A DNA stretch of 64,000 nucleotides. Source: Nodularia spumigena CCY9414 (GTDB lineage Bacteria > Cyanobacteriota > Cyanobacteriia > Cyanobacteriales > Nostocaceae). Both the position numbers and the translations under genes were made by a program. Where the stretch lies: positions 1,699,545 to 1,763,544 of the forward strand of contig NZ_CP007203.1 of assembly GCF_000340565.2 (NCBI RefSeq), given 5' to 3'. Shown piece by piece: positions 37,569 to 47,242 of the stretch. Numbering within the stretch: position 1 is the stretch's first letter; the number at the start of each line of letters is the position of its first letter. Below the pieces are notes generated by a model that saw nothing but the letters and a program-made list of their open reading frames with translations, did no database searches and was not told the DNA's origin.

Positions 37569-37721
37569 TTGGTTAAGTCCTTTGTTGACGCATTCCCATA
37601 TTTAGGTAGCGTACACCTGTGCTGAATAATTAAAACTTCTATTAAATTTAATATTTTCCGCAACCTTGAAGGTTAGCTTTGTCTGTCTTGAGGCAGTTAG
37701 ATTATAGCAGTACGGTTTTAT

Positions 37722-40337
37722 TTAGACTGAAGGTATGCTAATATTTTTAGCGAATAAGCTTTGTAAGCGGTGTGTTTGAGCGCCCATTTGGTAAAGTAAA
37801 TCACCTTTGCCTAAGAGATAGGCGGCTGATGTGTCTGTACCTCCCAGGACAATTTTTGAGTCGGCTTCGCTAGCAGTTCGCAGGGCGACTCTTCCGGGTA
37901 AGTTGGAACGAATAATGGGGGTGACAATTCCGGCTTCTGGGCGTTGTGTGGCAATAATCAGATGAATACCGGCGGCTCTTGCCATTGCTCCCAAACGTTT
38001 TATACTTAATTCTAATACTTTGCGAACTTCTCTTTCTGCCATAAAGTCGGCATATTCATCAAAAATGCAGACAATTCGTGGTAAAATATGAGAGGAACTT
38101 TGATTGTAGCTAGTCAAATCGGCACATTTAGCGTTCTCAAATTTTTGGTAACGAGATTCCATCTCTGCAACTAATTGTTCCATAAGTTCGACCGCGCGAT
38201 CGCAATCTTTAACCACTGGCGAATACAACCAAGGCATTTTTTCAAACTCTGGAAATGTGACTCGCTTAGGATCAACTAGAGCAATTTTGAGATGTTGGGG
38301 AGAATGACTATATAGTAAACTGAGAAGGAGCGATCGCAAAAACTCACTTTTACCGCTTCCAGTTGTACCACCAACCAAAAAGTGACAAGTATTCGGATCA
38401 GATAAATCAGCCTCTAGCAAATACCCCTCTATACTCACCCCCATTGCAATTTTTACAGGTACTGTAGGCGGTAAGAATTGCGGCTGAATATACGCTTCAA
38501 AACTAGCAACTTGCCGATTTTGACGTGGCAAATCAATACTAACATAACCAGCTTGGGGAGCAATTAAAGGCGGCTTTTCTAACCCCAACTGCACCTGTAA
38601 ATCGGCTGATAATTTAATGATGGCATTAACTTTCACACCCCGATGGGGTTTAAGCTTAACTCTGATAAAAGCTGGCCCCACAGTAGCCCCCAGGTAGTCA
38701 ACACCAACATTAAAAGATTGCAGAGTCGTCACCAATTCTGCACCGATAAAATCAGCATTTACAGATTCTGCTTCCTTGCTTGTATTGTGTGTAATATCTT
38801 GAGTAGAATTTGCATCTATACTCTTATTTTCTGAGAGTAAATTATCTACCTCATCTGCAACAGGCGCAGTAAAAAAAGTTTGACACTTTTCCTGCTGGGG
38901 GCAAATTTCGCACAGATAAGATTGAGTTGTGGGTGGTGGCGTATTGGGTTGTGGTGGTTCCCAACTTAGCCATTGCTGCATCTGAAATAATTTGTGGGGA
39001 ATCAGTTGATTAACTGTATTTTCTAGCTGTTCCCAAGAGTATTTATATTCCTTAAACTCTGGTAAAACACAATAAACCGCCGAATCAACAGGTACTTTCT
39101 TCTTTTGCCATAGCATATAACTATAAAGTGAAACCTGGGCTAATTGTGATGATGGGTCTACAGGCTGATAGGTTTTAAACTCTATCATACACAGCCGATT
39201 TTGAGCAAAGTTAAAAACTAAACAATCAAATTCTCCTCTTACCAGTTGCTGTGTACCATCAGGTAAAGTAAAGTCATACTCAATACTGTGTTCTTGAGAT
39301 ATAAAAGTGTTACTAATAACGGTTTCAGCATTGCAATACTGGCGGTTAATAATCAGCAATTCGGCAAAGCGTTTAATTAGTCCTTGTAACCCTTGCCAAA
39401 CTTGGAGTAAAGTTTGCCCGTGACTAGGGTTTTTATTCGTTGCTGTTTGCAGGTAGGGAAAAAATTCTAATTGATAAAATATTTGTTGCATTTGCGAGGA
39501 AACTTCCTCTAGCTTTAGCTGTTCTGCGGCTGGCTTTAATACAGCTTTGAATCGTGGTTCAATCAGCGCTAGTTTTACAAATTCATCTGCTAATTTATGA
39601 AATGGGTTGCCAATACCAGTAGCACTATTTGGTGGAAAAAATATAGCTTTGTCACCAAACTTATGATTTAAATAAAACAGCCGGGCGCACTCAAAAGCAA
39701 TTCTAACTTTAGTAACATTTAAAGGTGAATTTACAGATTTTGCTGTTATTGGATGTGAGATATGATTTACCATATTAAAAATATTTGCTACAGCGTGAGG
39801 TTCGGATATTTCTAGTAACTTTCTATGCACAGCAGCTAAATAAACCGTATCCATTGCTGCATATTTTACTTGCTTGTCGCTCAGGGGACGCTTACCCCAA
39901 TCGCTGCTGCCTTCATCTGCATCGACATTGACAAAATGACAAAGTTCTGCTGCTAAAGTTTTAAGTTTTAAATTGGAAACTTTCAGGCGATCGCGAGTAA
40001 TTTTTCGAGCTATTTGGTATGTACAAGTAATATTTTGTGCGAGTTTTTTTCCTAAATACTTGAGATCAAAACCAGCATTGTGAAAAACCTTCTCAATGTT
40101 GGGATTAATCATGATTTGGTTAATGAAATATTCTGCCAAATCAGGTTTATCTAATACATCAAGAAGGTAAGCGGATACACCTGTGGAATCTGTAGGATCA
40201 GCCAATACCTGAATCAGCGATAATCTGGGATAGTGAGTAGTAAAATCGGCAATTTCTGTATCTAACCACAGAGTTTTGTGAGATGTTAATGTGGAGATGA
40301 ACCCACGGATTTCTGTTGCTGTTGTCAGGTAGTGCAT
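37722..40337 (-). CDS. DEDDy exonuclease / Cas4-like nuclease / FtsK-type translocase fusion
   Basis: This 871-residue protein has three parts. Residues 1-175 are an RNase D/DnaQ-type 3'-5' exonuclease with D26, E28, D91, Y159 and D163 all present (DEDDy set; LWLDTEIADF, HNAGFDLKYL, KYAAMDTVYL). Residues about 200-490 contain a PD-(D/E)XK nuclease pattern (RGEFDCLVF ... CMIEFKTYQ, about 366-385) followed by a Cys cluster CEICPQQEKC (474-483) like that of Cas4/RecB-type nucleases. Residues about 540-871 are an FtsK/SpoIIIE motor: Walker A VGGTTGSGKSEF near 655, Walker B VCIFDEYAD near 755, then the ATQRP and GRVALRTASEADSKIVL blocks. There is no membrane domain. I know no named family with this architecture. 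Confidence 0.85.
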   Translation of the reverse strand: MHYLTTATEIRGFISTLTSHKTLWLDTEIADFTTHYPRLSLIQVLADPTDSTGVSAYLLDVLDKPDLAEYFINQIMINPNIEKVFHNAGFDLKYLGKKLAQNITCTYQIARKITRDRLKVSNLKLKTLAAELCHFVNVDADEGSSDWGKRPLSDKQVKYAAMDTVYLAAVHRKLLEISEPHAVANIFNMVNHISHPITAKSVNSPLNVTKVRIAFECARLFYLNHKFGDKAIFFPPNSATGIGNPFHKLADEFVKLALIEPRFKAVLKPAAEQLKLEEVSSQMQQIFYQLEFFPYLQTATNKNPSHGQTLLQVWQGLQGLIKRFAELLIINRQYCNAETVISNTFISQEHSIEYDFTLPDGTQQLVRGEFDCLVFNFAQNRLCMIEFKTYQPVDPSSQLAQVSLYSYMLWQKKKVPVDSAVYCVLPEFKEYKYSWEQLENTVNQLIPHKLFQMQQWLSWEPPQPNTPPPTTQSYLCEICPQQEKCQTFFTAPVADEVDNLLSENKSIDANSTQDITHNTSKEAESVNADFIGAELVTTLQSFNVGVDYLGATVGPAFIRVKLKPHRGVKVNAIIKLSADLQVQLGLEKPPLIAPQAGYVSIDLPRQNRQVASFEAYIQPQFLPPTVPVKIAMGVSIEGYLLEADLSDPNTCHFLVGGTTGSGKSEFLRSLLLSLLYSHSPQHLKIALVDPKRVTFPEFEKMPWLYSPVVKDCDRAVELMEQLVAEMESRYQKFENAKCADLTSYNQSSSHILPRIVCIFDEYADFMAEREVRKVLELSIKRLGAMARAAGIHLIIATQRPEAGIVTPIIRSNLPGRVALRTASEADSKIVLGGTDTSAAYLLGKGDLLYQMGAQTHRLQSLFAKNISIPSV

Positions 40338-40367
40338 TGACTGAAAATTTATAAGAAATAATTAACT

Positions 40368-42368
40368 TTAAGCCATCAAACAAATTAATTGGTCTTCAAC
40401 TTTAGCTTTGGGGTCGATAATTTTTACTTTCCTTTCCTGAGATAATAGGTCAATTAAGTGTTGAATGTCAGTTTCTTTTACATCCGGAAACTGTTCGGCT
40501 GCTTTTGAAATTAAAATAAGAACACCGAGAAACTTTTGGGTTGTGACTAGGTTTAATAAAAAATCTTTGACAGGTCTTAAATCTCTTTGTCTTTTTCCAT
40601 TTTCACTAGGCTCATCAGATTTATTAACAATCCCTAATTCCTGCAACAAAGTACAATTTTGCAAAAGTTCAGACTGACGGATTAAAGTTTGTAATGTCTG
40701 CAAATTAATAGTTTTGTATCCAATAACTAATTCCTGAGCTAATACAGAATTAACTAAGGAATGGTAAGTAGCTAAGTAATGAACTGACTGAAGATTTGGT
40801 TTGATATGAGTGTTCTGAATCTTAGAAAAAATCTGGCTGTACATTTTATAACCTGCAAGTTTTACGTTTCCTACATTACCAATTCTTATTAAGTAAAGTT
40901 TTTGGCAAATATTTTCTTGAATTGCTCTCTGACAAGCATTCATCACATGAAAAAAACTTGTCATATTGGCATCTTCTGTCCAGATTATTCCTATTCTTTC
41001 TCTTTGTTTAGGTTGTTGATAACTCAAGGAATAGCCAGTATATTTGCCTGATATCAGTTTAGGTTTTACTAACTGTACTTCTAATGCTTCTAAAGCCACT
41101 TGCAACATCCTAATTAAATCAGGCGATGATAGCAAAGAAATTTTAGGAAATTTTTGCTGATTTTTTTTATATTCTTGCTGCCATAGTAATTGAAACTCTG
41201 CTTCAACGTCTACTTTTACTCCGCCACCATTTCCTATAATACTATTTTTATATTTTTGATACTCACCCTTACCTAGAAGCAATGCATTTCTAGGGTTGGT
41301 TTTACCCCCTGGAAAATAGTTCTCTAAAATTTGGCGATTTAAAGGAGTAATAGGAGATTCTGGTTGAGGTTTAGCTGCTTGATGTATTGGCTGTAATCTA
41401 TACTGCCAAAGCGCTTCCGCTTGATTTAAGTTAATATTTTTAAGACTAACTAATTTATCTATTCTAGCTTTATCAGACTGTGGAATATATTTCCAACTAT
41501 GCCTGCAAGGATCTGTGACTATAGTAATTATAATTAGAAAATTCTGGATATTTTCATTGTGAAGAGTAGTGTTTATATTAAATATTGCTTGTGGATTAGA
41601 CAACCAATTTGGTATACTTTCCACCTGATCAAAACATAAAACAATTGGCTGAGTTGCAGTAGAAATTTTGCCAAAATTTGCTAATATGTTTTTAGCTGCA
41701 TCTTCTGTATCAATGCACTTTTTGATTTTTAAAGCTTGCAAGGATTCTTCACTTAAATCATCTCCTCGTAACCACTCACAGGCTAGGGGATAAAGTTCTG
41801 GATTTGTGAGGTAATGTATAATGCCAAAAAAAATGTCAGGATTATAAATACTCGAAGTTTGATAGTTTTGCTTGAGATGTTTAATAAATTGTTGACGATT
41901 ATCCAGCAATAAATCCCAAACATTATCATTAAACAGTTTCTTTTTCAGGCTATTTTTTGTGAAAGCGGATAAACTTTTAAGCCAGAGAATTAACTGAGAT
42001 TCTTGCTGTCCATCTGGGACTTGAATTAAACTATCTACTGTATAACGCAAGATATGTCGCCAGATATACTCATCATCAACCCAAGGTCCTATGTAAGCAA
42101 AAAAAGCTTTAGAATTAAGGGTGCGTTTGAGTCTACCTAAAAGATAGCTTTTGCCAGAACCTGAATCACCAACAAGTAAGATAGTTCTACTTAAATTATC
42201 TGTAGTTACTAAGTTGAGAACTTCTTCAATTTCAGCTATGGCTTCTTGATGAATTGAATCAACTATAGCTTCTTTATCTTCGTCTTTGACCCAAAAATTA
42301 CCTGTCCTTGAATTTACTCGGTCAAAGGGGTTAATTTCGCGCTTAATAATGTCGTCGATAGATGCCAT
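40368..42368 (-). CDS. P-loop ATPase of the nuclease-translocase cassette
   Basis: The 666-residue protein has an AAA/STAND-like ATPase domain: Walker A LVGDSGSGKSYLL near 65-77 and Walker B PIVLCFDQVES near 244. The domain looks like those of BREX- and DNA-defence-associated ATPases, but that is impression only. The C-terminal 350 residues have no recognised domain; helical text predominates, ending in a small winged-helix-like part (about 600-660, VKDFLLNLVTTQKFLGVLIL). It is 30 bases upstream of the nuclease fusion gene. No membrane segments are seen. Confidence 0.75.
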   Translation of the reverse strand: MASIDDIIKREINPFDRVNSRTGNFWVKDEDKEAIVDSIHQEAIAEIEEVLNLVTTDNLSRTILLVGDSGSGKSYLLGRLKRTLNSKAFFAYIGPWVDDEYIWRHILRYTVDSLIQVPDGQQESQLILWLKSLSAFTKNSLKKKLFNDNVWDLLLDNRQQFIKHLKQNYQTSSIYNPDIFFGIIHYLTNPELYPLACEWLRGDDLSEESLQALKIKKCIDTEDAAKNILANFGKISTATQPIVLCFDQVESIPNWLSNPQAIFNINTTLHNENIQNFLIIITIVTDPCRHSWKYIPQSDKARIDKLVSLKNINLNQAEALWQYRLQPIHQAAKPQPESPITPLNRQILENYFPGGKTNPRNALLLGKGEYQKYKNSIIGNGGGVKVDVEAEFQLLWQQEYKKNQQKFPKISLLSSPDLIRMLQVALEALEVQLVKPKLISGKYTGYSLSYQQPKQRERIGIIWTEDANMTSFFHVMNACQRAIQENICQKLYLIRIGNVGNVKLAGYKMYSQIFSKIQNTHIKPNLQSVHYLATYHSLVNSVLAQELVIGYKTINLQTLQTLIRQSELLQNCTLLQELGIVNKSDEPSENGKRQRDLRPVKDFLLNLVTTQKFLGVLILISKAAEQFPDVKETDIQHLIDLLSQERKVKIIDPKAKVEDQLICLMA

Positions 42369-42422
42369 AGTTAATTACTGTGAGAGAGCAAACTTAATTT
42401 TAAAAAACTAATTTATCTATTG

Positions 42423-43265
42423 TTAGATAACACTTATAAAGAACAGCGAACCACCAACATTTTGTGAAATTCCTGCATTAATTTGTTCTGTAGTGTAAGG
42501 TGTAGGATCTAACAATGAACTCAATTCAATTTTGTCAGTTCTTTGCAAGCGATACAGCGCCTGATCTAATTCATCTCGTGATAGGGGCGGTTGTAGCTTC
42601 TGACGTAAATGAAAAATGGGTAAATAATTCTCTGTACCTAGTTCTTTATCTAATTTCTCAATCATTTGTAAGATATCTTGATCACTGACATTGAGAATCG
42701 TTTCAGGAGCAGAATTTTCACTAACAGGTGATGAAATAGGGGCTGATTCTGGCTTCACTCGGAAATTCTGACGCAAAAACCGCAAGTAATTATTGAGTAG
42801 ATTCAGATTGATGTTTGCTTTTCCTTCGGGGGTGTATTCATCCCGCAAATACTCAATTCCTCTTTGGGTTAGCCAAACCTCAGCTTGTGTCCTTTTCATT
42901 TTCTCTTCAGATGAAATCAAGCCCCTATCACTCAGCGCTTTCAATATCGCGTTTCGTTCTGCTGCTTTGACTGAGGTGATTTTGCTGGGGGCGATACCTG
43001 AAGCTTTACTTATCTTGTCTAGTACCTTGAGTTCTTTAACTGTGATGGGTACTTGAGCCGAATCAAGTTTCAGCAGTGCCTGACCTGGAGGTAAAATTTT
43101 AACCGTGGCTATCTCACGAGAATAGTCTACCAGCTCGCGATCGCCTAATTTTTTACAACTTGTATTCCTACCACTCAAACCTTCCAAGGGTTTTTTACCC
43201 AGACTTGAGCGATAATTAGCACACCCCAACAAATTTAAGAGGAATTTTAACTCATTCGTATCCAT
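42423..43265 (-). CDS. Winged-helix-like protein, first gene of the cassette
   Basis: The 280-residue protein is probably two winged-helix-like domains. One lies around 80-150 (ELKVLDKISKASGIAPSKIT, then NAILKALSDRGLI); the second is near 215-280 (FHLRQKLQPPLSRDELDQAL, YRLQRTDKIEL and a C-terminal strand). A Pro/Ser-rich linker separates them. It may be the DNA-binding or recruiting subunit. It begins the cassette, 54 bases upstream of the ATPase gene, with a region of mobile repeats on its other side. No family name is assigned. Confidence 0.65.
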   Translation of the reverse strand: MDTNELKFLLNLLGCANYRSSLGKKPLEGLSGRNTSCKKLGDRELVDYSREIATVKILPPGQALLKLDSAQVPITVKELKVLDKISKASGIAPSKITSVKAAERNAILKALSDRGLISSEEKMKRTQAEVWLTQRGIEYLRDEYTPEGKANINLNLLNNYLRFLRQNFRVKPESAPISSPVSENSAPETILNVSDQDILQMIEKLDKELGTENYLPIFHLRQKLQPPLSRDELDQALYRLQRTDKIELSSLLDPTPYTTEQINAGISQNVGGSLFFISVI

Positions 43266-43423
43266 GCGTGTCAGCCTGCTTGTACATAACTCAGAAATAC
43301 TGTAGCTTGAATGGCACTAATTTACACATATTTCCTATAATAGCTAGATTTTGTGATGTTGGCTACAGCCAGCTATGCGCCTCTATATCCTCCCACACCT
43401 GAATTACCAACCCAGTTAAGAAA

Positions 43424-43534
43424 CTAGTACCGCAAGGCGTTCGTCAAAAGTCAAAAGTCAAAAGTCAAAAAGCTTTTATGTTGGGCTTTTGAACCTTTTG
43501 AAAGGGTATCCATATTTACGCCGCAGTGTACTAG
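43424..43534. repeat. 111-bp MITE-like repeat, diverged inverted copy
   Basis: It starts CTAGTACCGCAAGGCG and ends GCCGCAGTGTACTAG, with four tandem GTCAAAA units inside, matching in reverse the elements at 5010 and 50891 but with substitutions. It fills most of the gap between the cassette and the glycosyltransferase gene. Confidence 0.7.
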
Positions 43535-43541
43535 ATAAATA

Positions 43542-44495
43542 TTACTGCTGTGCTTTTTTGATTAACTTGAGTTTGAGCAATTTAGCCAAAGTTCTCGGAA
43601 CACCATATAATTTATTAAATGCCAGATTCCAAAAATAACCATATTGGGGAAAAACCTTGATCAAGAGAATATCGGAAAAAATATGAAATCGCGGTGGTTT
43701 CAATGCAGGATCTTTATCGATGTATCTAATTTGTTCTGGTTTTGGCATCCAATGACCAATAATAGCATCTGGCTGAAAAAATTGAGCTTGGATAAATAAC
43801 CCAGCTAATCTATCCAAACCAATTGCTGGTATCCAGGTTACTGCTCCTAACACTTTTGTGGCTCGTGAAAGTTCTGGTAAACCTTGCTGAATTAAATCAT
43901 TTCTCCAAACAATATTATTAAAGTTTTCAAAATGATAACCTTCATTATCTCTTCTGGTGAGAAAAGGCCAAATTAAATAACGGAAATCAAAATTTTTCTG
44001 TAAGGGAGCAATGGGAACCTCTAACAAACCTTGAAAGTTACCATTTTCGTAAGGAAAAGGATTTTCAGGTGTTTTTTTGCACACTTGGAGTTTGTCAATA
44101 TCTGGAATTTCTGCCCAAGGTTGCTTAATTCGCGGTTCATCGTTGATGTCTATGTTCAGTTTTTGCAACCTGATAATCCAGCTTTCAGGAAATATGTTAA
44201 AGTATTTAGTTATTAATTCACATACTTGCGGATGAACATAATCATCATCATCCAAAGCTAAAACGTATTCTCCGGTAGCATTGAGAAAACCTACATATCT
44301 TTGCAGCCATTCGCCTTTATAAGGACTAACTATAACTGTGACTCTAGGATCATCGATCAGTTTAATTTTGACTTGAGGAGGATAAATAAAAACAAATTGG
44401 ACAGCACCTTCCACATTTAAGAGGTTTTCTAGCCAATAATCGGAAAATTTACCTAATGTAGCCGTAACTATAGATAGTAATGGTTTATTATTCAT
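43542..44495 (-). CDS. Family 2 glycosyltransferase
   Basis: The 317-residue protein has a GT-A fold start (PLLSIVTATLGKFSDYWLENLL) and the metal-binding LALDDDDYVHP motif near 82. The region after 180 is not as conserved as in standard members. It likely transfers a sugar in envelope or exopolysaccharide synthesis. It diverges from the family 4 glycosyltransferase at 44642, with a shared 146-base promoter region. Donor and acceptor are unknown. Confidence 0.82.
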   Translation of the reverse strand: MNNKPLLSIVTATLGKFSDYWLENLLNVEGAVQFVFIYPPQVKIKLIDDPRVTVIVSPYKGEWLQRYVGFLNATGEYVLALDDDDYVHPQVCELITKYFNIFPESWIIRLQKLNIDINDEPRIKQPWAEIPDIDKLQVCKKTPENPFPYENGNFQGLLEVPIAPLQKNFDFRYLIWPFLTRRDNEGYHFENFNNIVWRNDLIQQGLPELSRATKVLGAVTWIPAIGLDRLAGLFIQAQFFQPDAIIGHWMPKPEQIRYIDKDPALKPPRFHIFSDILLIKVFPQYGYFWNLAFNKLYGVPRTLAKLLKLKLIKKAQQ

Positions 44496-44641
44496 GTGTG
44501 ATATCTACACAATTTTTAATAATGTTATTTACTGGAATTTATCCATTATGCTATTTGTACCGATTTTAGTCTAGCTTTTTGATTCCTGAGACTGATATTG
44601 GGAATAATTTTACGAATAACTAAAAAAATCAGCAGAATTAT

Positions 44642-45874
44642 ATGCGTATTCTGATGCTATCTTCTACATTTCCTTATCCACCGAGTCGAGGGGGAACAGA
44701 AATTAGAACTTTTAATTTGCTCAAATATTTACAGCAAAACCATTCTGTGACTTTAGTCACGCAGCAGCACGAGGGGGTTTCGGCGACTGAAGTAGAGGAA
44801 TTACGAAAATATGTGAGTGAATTGATGGTTTTTCCTTTAGCGCCGGAAATACCGGAAAAAAAGCCTGTCGCACAAATATTTGGGAAAATAAGACGCTTTG
44901 CCGAATCAGTAATTAAAGCGACACCAGCTAATGTGTTGCATCGCTATTCACCAGAGATTCAAACCTTAGTAGATAATTACATTCAAGGGCAAAAGTTTGA
45001 TGTCATCACCTGTGAACATAGTGTGAATGAAATATATATTAGACCAGAATTTCGCCAAAATATCAATACAGTTGTAGATATTCATAGTTCAGTTTATAGC
45101 TGGACTAACGACCATTTAAAAATGGGTGCTTCTCAAAATCCATTACGCGATCGCCTGTATCTAGCCTTCATCCTAGAACGTTACGAAAAACGTTACTGCA
45201 ATAAATTTTCTCACATAGTTGTCACCACAGAAGACGACCGCCAAGAATTTCTCAAACTTCGTCCTGAAATGGAAATTCAAGTCATACCCAACGGTGTAGA
45301 TTTAGAATTATTTCCCTATCGTGACCAAGATCCAGGCGGACATAAGTTAATATTTGTGGGAGCGATGGATGCATCCCATAATATAGATGCGGCGCGTTTT
45401 TGTGCGTTAGAAGTGCTACCAGAACTGCAAAAAACTTATGCTGATGCCACATTTAGTATAGTCGGTGCCAGACCAACACCAGAAATTTTAGCACTAAAAA
45501 ACATTCCTGGAGTCATCGTTACTGGTCGGATTCCCTCAATGGTAGAATATCTACATCAATCCACTGTTTGCGTAGTTCCCCTACGCACTGGCTTTGGGAT
45601 TAAAAATAAAACTTTAGAAGCAATGGCTGCTGGTGTGCCGGTAGTGGCTAGCGATCGCGGTTTAGAAGGACTCGCTATAGAGCAGCCAATCAGCGCATTA
45701 CGCGCCAACAAACCTGCTGAATACGTCGCCGCCATTAGTCAACTGTTTGACAGTCCCCAACTGCGTGATCAATTATCTCATAACGCTAGACAACTTGTAG
45801 AAACCGAATTCACTTGGGCGATCGCCGGAAAACGTTATGAACAAGTTTGTTTGGGACTTAATCATCAAGGATAG
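44642..45874 (+). CDS. Family 4 glycosyltransferase (GT-B)
   Basis: The 410-residue protein has the GT-B layout. The N-terminal half starts RILMLSSTFPYPPSRGGTEI. The C-terminal half has HKLIFVGAMDASHNIDAARF and the donor-binding block FGIKNKTLEAMAAGVPVVAS (about 319-338), with the conserved Glu. Target and sugar are unknown; a role in polysaccharide or glycolipid assembly is likely. Adjacent to another glycosyltransferase on the opposite strand. Confidence 0.9.
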   Translation: MRILMLSSTFPYPPSRGGTEIRTFNLLKYLQQNHSVTLVTQQHEGVSATEVEELRKYVSELMVFPLAPEIPEKKPVAQIFGKIRRFAESVIKATPANVLHRYSPEIQTLVDNYIQGQKFDVITCEHSVNEIYIRPEFRQNINTVVDIHSSVYSWTNDHLKMGASQNPLRDRLYLAFILERYEKRYCNKFSHIVVTTEDDRQEFLKLRPEMEIQVIPNGVDLELFPYRDQDPGGHKLIFVGAMDASHNIDAARFCALEVLPELQKTYADATFSIVGARPTPEILALKNIPGVIVTGRIPSMVEYLHQSTVCVVPLRTGFGIKNKTLEAMAAGVPVVASDRGLEGLAIEQPISALRANKPAEYVAAISQLFDSPQLRDQLSHNARQLVETEFTWAIAGKRYEQVCLGLNHQG

Positions 45875-46546
45875 AAAATGGAAAAAAGAGGAGTGAGCAG
45901 CGATCATATCATATTTATACCACCGCCATCACTCCTTTAACCTCGCGCGTTGATAAGCTGTTATGCTTATTTACAAATACACCAAATTAATCATTAAGTT
46001 TTATCTAACTAAAGTCGCTAATAATTGTTAATAAATTACGTGATTGACTATACAAAATTCAGATTTTAATTTTTGATAAAATCACTGTAGTAAAAACTAC
46101 AAAATTTATCATAAGCTGAAAAAACCTTATTTTGCACAACATATTTAGATACAACTCTTGTGGGATGGGCATCTTGCCCGTCCAAATTGTGCAAGTTGAA
46201 TGCTCAACAGCTTATCTTATTTTTATAAAACATCCTCTAAAACCTCACCCCAACCCTCTCCTTCTTTCCTTGGGACAAACAAAGGGAGCCGAACTGTATT
46301 CCCGAACACAAGAAAACTTAAAATTAACCCTATACCTAAGTTAGTAACAGACTGATTCCTACGGTGGACGTTAGAGACAAAAAAGGCAGTTACCGTCATA
46401 AATGAAGGCAATAATCATCACAAAGATTAGATACAAAGCAGTTAAACCAAGAGTCAATTTTTCGAGCCTGAGATATAGAGAAACACAAATTAAATTGCTG
46501 AAAAACCCTTAAATAGCGTAAAAATCTGATTGACGGCATATTTATT

Positions 46547-46669
46547 ATGGACTGGTCTAAAAACCTACAACAATTCCAAGACTTTGTATTATTCAAACTT
46601 CCCGAACCACCATACTTTTTACTGTTAATTGGCTTATTAATTAGCCTTTTATTGTCTCACCAAAGGTAG
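46547..46669 (+). CDS. Candidate small membrane peptide
   Basis: A 40-residue frame, MDWSKNLQQFQDFVLFKLPE and onward, with one hydrophobic helix near the C-terminus (residues 22-37, rich in Leu and Ile) and the final residues SHQR. It is free of repeat sequence and has the composition of a single-pass small protein. No ribosome-binding site is obvious, and no family is recognised. It may be chance. Confidence 0.35.
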   Translation: MDWSKNLQQFQDFVLFKLPEPPYFLLLIGLLISLLLSHQR

Positions 46670-46939
46670 AAGTAACTTTTCATCACAAAATGTAAACTTT
46701 GAAGTGGAGAAAACTATGTAAATAAAGATAATATGCCATCTACAAACACAATACCTGAGCCAAATTGAAAAAAGCCTTGATTCGTAGGTTGGGTTGAAGC
46801 ATGAAACCCAACAAATGCCTTGGGTTGTGCTGTCGCTTAACCCCTACTACCAAAAATGGCTAAAGTATTGCAAACAGTTAAGTAATTCCGCAAGTTCACC
46901 AGATACCGATTTTGTGGTAGCTTGGAGAATTAGTATTAA

Positions 46940-47080
46940 GACTTACGCATAATTTACGTTTTCTTGGCGTTCTACAGCCCTTGCGGGCATCGCTGCGCGC
47001 GGGCGACTAAAGCCCTGGGGGCATACGCTGCGCGAAGGCGGTTAGATAAATCAAGATTTTTGGCAATTGTTGCGTAAGTC
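46940..47080. repeat. MITE-like element with GACTTACGCA ends
   Basis: 141 bases with terminal inverted repeats GACTTACGCA (46940-46949) and TGCGTAAGTC (47071-47080). The ends equal the outer ends of the composite insertion at 3676-5226. The interior has GC-rich repeat text (GCGGGCATCGCTGCGCGCGG). No gene. Confidence 0.75.
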
Positions 47081-47242
47081 CTGAGTATATATATGTAGAT
47101 ATTCAGGGTTGATTTGGGCAGCAGTTGCAGCTGATTCAAAGTTTGATCATTGGGCATCTTCAAGAGTGGTGCAATTGATCCCAGTATTGATCTAGTGGAC
47201 TTTTTTTGCTCAACCTCTGCAAGCAAGTAGCGGGAATTTAAG

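Larger units (their letters stand above)
45875..47242. other. Long intergenic region with a small frame and a MITE
   Basis: 1368 bases. It holds a short repeat with CCTCACCCCAACCCTCTCC (46242-46262), a candidate 40-residue membrane peptide gene (46547-46669), a repeat with TAGGTTGGGTTGAAGCATG (46785-46812), and a MITE-like element (46940-47080). The rest is AT-rich with no other gene I can support. Confidence 0.5.
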
